Source: an uncultured Actinomycetes bacterium (lineage in GTDB: Bacteria; Actinomycetota; Coriobacteriia; Coriobacteriales; Atopobiaceae). Taken from it: 64,000 nt of DNA. The stretch lies in NCBI GenBank assembly GCA_900314685.1, contig OMWE01000007.1:62001-126000 (forward strand). The letters are read 5' to 3'. How positions within the stretch are numbered: the stretch's first letter is position 1; each line of letters begins with the position of its first letter. Below are positions 59,849 to 64,000 of the stretch, in pieces. The translations under genes and the position numbers were made by a program. A model generated the notes under the pieces. The model was not told the DNA's origin. It made no database searches and was given only the letters and a program-made list of their open reading frames with translations.

Positions 59849-61885
59849 ATGAGAATTGGCGTAGCGCAGATAGAGACACGGGCCTCCGACTTTGGCCCCA
59901 CATCCGAGCGCATCGTCGCGTACAGCGAGCAGGCGGCGTCGCAAGGCGTCGGCCTGCTCGTCGTGCCTGCATGCGCCCTGACGGGAGCCGTGCCGGTGCC
60001 CTATGTCGAGCGGCAGGGCTACATGATGGACCTCGCGGAGACCGTCGTGGACCTGGCCGACCGCGTCGCCTGCCCCACCGTCGTCCCCGTCGCGACCATG
60101 GTGGGCGAGGAGGTCATTCCGGAGGCTATGCTCCTCTCGGGCGGCCAGGCGCTGCCGCTGCGGTTCTCTGCCTACGCGCAAGCGATGGCCGGCGGTGCGC
60201 AGGGCGACAGTGTGCTCTCCGACACGGGCACGGGAATGGACGCCCCCACCTTCGAGCTCGAAGGCTGCCGCTTCGCCGTCGCCTTTACCCTCGACGACCT
60301 CGAGGACCTCTGCGACTACGACTTTGACATCGATGGCATCGTCTACCTGCCGATCTATGGCTACGCCGCCGACGACCCGGCCAGCGCGCTCGGCACGGCG
60401 CTCGTGGAGGGCGGATTTGTCGAGGACGCCAGGCAAGGCGGCGTCTGGATTGTCGCGGCCGGCTCGCTGGGCTGCTACGACACGCAGGTCTTCACGGGCG
60501 GCAGTTTCATCCTGACGCCGGAGGGCGACCTCGCCGCCTCGGCCCCCTCCTACGAAGAAGCCCTCATCAGCGCCGTGGTCGGCCCCGAGGGCGAGGCGGC
60601 GCTCTCCGAGCCCTTGGAGCCCGAGGTCTACAACCAGCCCTTCTTTTGCTGGGAGGCCCTCGCACTCGGCATCCGCGGCTATGCGCGCGCCGTCGGCAAG
60701 ACGGACGTCGCGCTGGCACTCGACGGCACGCTCGGCTCCATGGCGCTGGCGACGCTCGCGAGCGACGCGCTCGGCCCCACCCACGTGCACGTGCTGCTCG
60801 CCAACCCGCTTGCCGACGTACCCGCCGCAAAGACAAACGGTGCGGTCCGCGCAGGTGCCGACGGCCTCACGCCCTGGCGCCGGGCGCTCGCCGCAGCGGC
60901 GCGCAGGGACGACTGCCGCAGGCTCGCCGCGAACCTCCGCGTGGACATGCAGGAACGTGACCCCGAGCTCGTACGCGCGACGGTCGTCGGCTACGACGCC
61001 GCGCACGGGGACGAGGAACGCATGCGCGCCGCACGGCGCGAGGCGGGCATCGTTGCCACAGAGCTCGCGGACCTCGCCGCTCGCACCGACGCGCTCGTCC
61101 TCTCCCCTGCGGACAAGACGTACCTGGCCCTCGAGGCGGACGGCCGTGCCGCGGTCACCGCGGCGTTGCTGCCCTTCGGCGACCTCTACCGGTCCGATGT
61201 CCTCGAGATGACGCGCACGCGCAACACCATCTCCCCCGTCGTCCCCCATGCGGGCGTCGCCCTGTGCGACGTGCCGCTTCTGGACCACCCCGAGCTCGCA
61301 GGCCTCTCGCCCGAGCAGCGCCTGCGCAGGATCGACCTCGCGCTGGCCTCGCATATCGAGTGGGAGCGCACGCTCAGCGACCTGGCCACGACGGGAGAAT
61401 CCGCCTTCGCCGAGGCGCTGATCGCGCTTTTCGACGCCTGCGCGCCGGGCCGTGCCTCCGCCGGTGTGGTGCTCGAGGCGAGCAGCCGCACGCTCGGCGA
61501 GGCGCGCCGCCCCTACGGCACCGCCTGGCGGGACCGCGTCCGCGACCCGCGCGAGCTGGAGGTCCCCTCCGACGAGGAGATCGAGGCCGCCTTCCGGCGT
61601 TATGCGCAGAATGCCGCAGCGGCCGACACCGGCACTGCGGGGGCCAAGACCCCCGACGGCCTCGCGTCCGACGACGCCGGCGAGCCGACCGAGGAATCCC
61701 AGCGCAACGAGCTGTCCGATTTGATCGGTTACCTGCGCGACCTTGCCGAGGGCGTCGGCACCGGATCAATGCACGCTCCGGGCGAGTCGATCCCGGACGG
61801 CGAGGGGCATCGCGGCAGCCACAGGTCCGAGGGCGACTTCAATCCCTTCGGTCCCTTCGGCACCAGTCCCTTCTCCGAGAACTGA
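59849..61885 (+). CDS. NAD synthetase-like protein with degenerate catalytic sites
   Basis: The 678-residue protein has the layout of glutamine-dependent NAD synthetase: a nitrilase-like N-domain (~1-260), a PP-loop ATPase domain (~275-560), then a ~115-residue acidic tail. Both sites look dead. The nitrilase Glu position reads VVPACALTG (A41 in place of Glu), the Lys is missing, and the Cys block of ICEDxW type reads FTLDDLED. The SGGxDS P-loop reads DGTLGS (292-297). Yet GDLYRSDVLEMTR, a hallmark near the domain's end, is kept. So it is probably a pseudoenzyme, with an intact reading frame. It is closely linked to dfx, which suggests a redox- or NAD-sensing role. It could also be a highly diverged active enzyme. 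Confidence 0.7.
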   Translation: MRIGVAQIETRASDFGPTSERIVAYSEQAASQGVGLLVVPACALTGAVPVPYVERQGYMMDLAETVVDLADRVACPTVVPVATMVGEEVIPEAMLLSGGQALPLRFSAYAQAMAGGAQGDSVLSDTGTGMDAPTFELEGCRFAVAFTLDDLEDLCDYDFDIDGIVYLPIYGYAADDPASALGTALVEGGFVEDARQGGVWIVAAGSLGCYDTQVFTGGSFILTPEGDLAASAPSYEEALISAVVGPEGEAALSEPLEPEVYNQPFFCWEALALGIRGYARAVGKTDVALALDGTLGSMALATLASDALGPTHVHVLLANPLADVPAAKTNGAVRAGADGLTPWRRALAAAARRDDCRRLAANLRVDMQERDPELVRATVVGYDAAHGDEERMRAARREAGIVATELADLAARTDALVLSPADKTYLALEADGRAAVTAALLPFGDLYRSDVLEMTRTRNTISPVVPHAGVALCDVPLLDHPELAGLSPEQRLRRIDLALASHIEWERTLSDLATTGESAFAEALIALFDACAPGRASAGVVLEASSRTLGEARRPYGTAWRDRVRDPRELEVPSDEEIEAAFRRYAQNAAAADTGTAGAKTPDGLASDDAGEPTEESQRNELSDLIGYLRDLAEGVGTGSMHAPGESIPDGEGHRGSHRSEGDFNPFGPFGTSPFSEN

Positions 61886-61906
61886 GTTCGCGACTGCAGC
61901 ATATTT

Positions 61907-64000
61907 TTACGCGATCGCCACGCGACCCCCGCGGCCGATGCAGTCGGTGACCTCCGCCATCAGCATCATGTTGCGCGCGTCGACCTTGGTCGGCAGCTCC
62001 ATGCGCATCGTGTCGCCGGAAGCCTCCTCCACGAGCAGCTCCACACGGTCCATGCCGGAGTAGCGGACGAGGATACCCTGCAGGCGTTGGATACGGTCGT
62101 AGCTCAGCAGGTGCGGGGTCATGCAGACCTCCACCACACGGGGCTTGTTGGTCTTGTCCGACAGCTCCAGGCTCTCGATCGTCGAGACGATCACCTGGTC
62201 GCCGCGGTCGCTGCGCTCGAGCTTGCCGAAGACCTTGATGAAGACGTCAGCGGAGGTCTCCCCCGTCACCGGGTCGGGCTCGCCCGCGAGGATGCCGGCG
62301 TACTTCTTGTATGCCTTGGGGAAGACGACCAGCGTGACCTCGCCCTCCATATCCTCGAGCACGACGATGGCCATCGGGTCGCCGTTCTTGGTCGTCTTTT
62401 TCTGCACGGAGTTGACCATGCCCGCCAGGCGGACGTCCGTGCCGTCGGCGACCTTGGGACGCTCGACCATGCCTCCCGTGATGGGGTCGGGCACCTCCTC
62501 GGTCTGGTTGAGCTCGCCGATGGTGTAGTCGCGCGCCTTGGAGAGCGCGTACTCGTACGGGGACAGCGGGTGGTCGGAGACGTACAGGCCCAGGACCTCG
62601 TGCTCCGCGTGCAGCTTGGTCGAACGGTCCCATTCCTGGCCGTCGGGCGCGGGCGCGTCGCTCTCGAATCCGGAGCCGGGCACCTCCGCGAAGAGGTCGA
62701 AGAGCGAGCTCTGGCCGGCCGCGCGGTCGCGCTGGCGTTTGGCGGCGGCGTCCAGGATGTTCTCCGGGTTGTTCTTGTCGATCAGCATCATCAGCTGGCG
62801 GCGCGGGTAACCCGTGGAGTCGAAGGCGCCCGACTTGACCAGCGCCTCGACCACGCGGCGGTTGGCGGAGGCGGAGTCCACGCGGTCCACGAAGTCGTTG
62901 AGGTGCTTGAAGGGGCCGCCCTTGTCGCGCTCAGCCATGATGACCTCGGCGACGCCTTCGCCGACGCCGCGGATGCCGGCGAAACCGAAGCGGACACCCT
63001 CGTGCGTCGCCGTGAAGTCTCGACCGGACTCGTTGATGTCGGGGGGCAGGATGGGTATGCCCTCGCGGCGGCAGGACGTGACGTAGTGCACAATCTTGTC
63101 CGTCTTGCCCATGTAGGAGGTCAGGACCGAGGCCATGTACTCCTTGGGGAAGTAGGCCTTGAGCCAGGCGGTCTGCATCACGAGGATGGCGTAGCCGGCG
63201 GAGTGCGACTTGTTGAACGCGTAGGACGCGAACTCGAGGACGTTGTCCCACAGCTCCTGCGCCGTCTCGCGCTTGTAGCCGTTGGCAACCGCGCCGTTCA
63301 TCCAGTGGTCGTAGATGGTCTCGTCGGCGCCGTTGCCCTCCCAGTGGAAGACCTGGCTCGTGAGCATCTTGATCTTTTTCTTGGCTACGGGCTTGCGCAT
63401 GCGCGAGTCGGACTCGCCCGCGGAGAAGCCGGACATCTTCACGGAGATCTGCATGACCTGCTCCTGGTAGACCATGGTGCCGTAGGTCTCCTCCAGGATC
63501 GGCTTGAGGCGGTCGTCGTAGTAGGAGATGGCCTCCTCGCCGTGCATGCGCTTGATGTAGCTGTCGACCATGCCGGCGCCCAGGGGGCCGGGGCGGTAGA
63601 GGGCGATCAGAGCCACGATCTGCTTGTACTCGGTGGGCTGCATGTTTTTGATCGTGCTGGTCATGCCGTCGGACTCGACCTGGAAGACGCCCGCGGTGTG
63701 TCCCGAGCCCAGCAGCTCGTAGATCTTGGGGTCGGAGAAGTCGATCTTGTCCACGTCGATGTCGACGCAGGTGGCGCCCGGCTTTATGCAAGCCTTCACG
63801 GCATCGGGCATCCGGTCGATGTCCGCCGCGGTGGGATAGGAGTGGCGGATGTTGGCCAGTGCCTTGTTGATGACCGTCAGGGTGCGCAGGCCCAGGAAGT
63901 CCATCTTGAGCAGGCCCATGTCCGCGACCGAGTGGCCCTCGTACTGGGTAATCGTGACGTTGCCCTTGGTGTCGAGCTTGGTGGGCACGTGGTCGGTGAC
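61907..64000 (-). CDS. dnaE: DNA polymerase III subunit alpha, 3' part
   Basis: The C-terminal ~697 residues of the replicative polymerase are present, and the 5' part lies beyond the window end. Visible are QYEGHSVADMGLLKMDFLG, the palm/finger segments (MVYQEQVMQISVKMSGFSAGESD and an AFNKSHSAGYAI segment), a helix-hairpin-helix region with GVRFGFAGIRGVGEG, and an OB-fold domain (VRLAGMVNSVQKKTTKNGDPMA) near the end. These are DnaE type rather than PolC, as expected for an actinobacterium. The stop is 21 bases from the convergent NAD-synthetase-like gene. Confidence 0.95.
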   Translation of the reverse strand, partial: VTDHVPTKLDTKGNVTITQYEGHSVADMGLLKMDFLGLRTLTVINKALANIRHSYPTAADIDRMPDAVKACIKPGATCVDIDVDKIDFSDPKIYELLGSGHTAGVFQVESDGMTSTIKNMQPTEYKQIVALIALYRPGPLGAGMVDSYIKRMHGEEAISYYDDRLKPILEETYGTMVYQEQVMQISVKMSGFSAGESDSRMRKPVAKKKIKMLTSQVFHWEGNGADETIYDHWMNGAVANGYKRETAQELWDNVLEFASYAFNKSHSAGYAILVMQTAWLKAYFPKEYMASVLTSYMGKTDKIVHYVTSCRREGIPILPPDINESGRDFTATHEGVRFGFAGIRGVGEGVAEVIMAERDKGGPFKHLNDFVDRVDSASANRRVVEALVKSGAFDSTGYPRRQLMMLIDKNNPENILDAAAKRQRDRAAGQSSLFDLFAEVPGSGFESDAPAPDGQEWDRSTKLHAEHEVLGLYVSDHPLSPYEYALSKARDYTIGELNQTEEVPDPITGGMVERPKVADGTDVRLAGMVNSVQKKTTKNGDPMAIVVLEDMEGEVTLVVFPKAYKKYAGILAGEPDPVTGETSADVFIKVFGKLERSDRGDQVIVSTIESLELSDKTNKPRVVEVCMTPHLLSYDRIQRLQGILVRYSGMDRVELLVEEASGDTMRMELPTKVDARNMMLMAEVTDCIGRGGRVAIA

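Overview
The window is GC-rich, densely coded bacterial DNA. Genes carry strong purine-rich ribosome binding sites, often abut or overlap by 4 bases, and include an LPATG-anchored surface protein, a desulfoferrodoxin, a 2[4Fe-4S] ferredoxin and two iron-type alcohol dehydrogenases. This fits an anaerobic, Gram-positive, peptide-fermenting host-associated actinobacterium. My best guess is class Coriobacteriia (Collinsella, Olsenella or a relative), inferred from gene content and style rather than a marker gene.

Layout. Positions 1-756 hold the end of a peptide ABC transporter binding protein. Positions 957-4823 (minus) hold an SGNH hydrolase, a creatininase-family amidohydrolase, an M42 aminopeptidase and a proline iminopeptidase. 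Positions 5124-14399 form a nickel/urease island: an ECF-type nickel importer (NikMN, NikQ, NikO) on the plus strand, facing a minus-strand urease operon in the order ureI-A-B-C-E-F-G-D. Nickel uptake, metallochaperones, a urea channel and the enzyme are all present, which suggests urea-based nitrogen supply or acid tolerance. Positions 14400-15562 are non-coding and full of small hairpin repeats. Positions 15563-22030 hold an M20 peptidase, hisS, ilvE, a small membrane protein and a secreted, membrane-anchored C69 dipeptidase.

Positions 22332-29994 hold the most unusual locus. It is a six-gene minus-strand operon: an SPFH protein with zinc ribbons, a four-helix membrane protein, a large membrane-anchored coiled-coil protein, two paralogous helical proteins, and a bactofilin-like protein ending in another zinc ribbon. 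It looks like a membrane-scaffold or envelope-stress module related in concept to the Bacillus YdjFGHI system, but largely undescribed.

Positions 30145-41982 mix housekeeping with defence or accessory genes: a glyoxalase, a RelBE-type toxin-antitoxin pair, a Nudix enzyme, a SauUSI-like modification-dependent restriction enzyme, a ferredoxin, a cation/proton antiporter, an M24 peptidase, an autoinhibited Fic protein and an alcohol dehydrogenase. Positions 41983-54662 hold an LPXTG surface protein with a C8 tract that breaks the signal-peptide frame, a second alcohol dehydrogenase, a DUF1703-type AAA protein, an aldo/keto reductase, a second toxin-antitoxin pair, tRNA-Thr, a Y-family polymerase with a small YolD-like partner, and diaminopropionate ammonia-lyase. 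Positions 54747-64000 hold a DJ-1/PfpI protein, ruvCAB, desulfoferrodoxin, an NAD-synthetase-like protein that has lost its catalytic motifs, and the 3' part of dnaE.

At least five families of short intergenic repeats occur. The clearest is a MITE-like element of about 228 bp with terminal inverted repeats of about 36 bp, present twice in opposite orientations.
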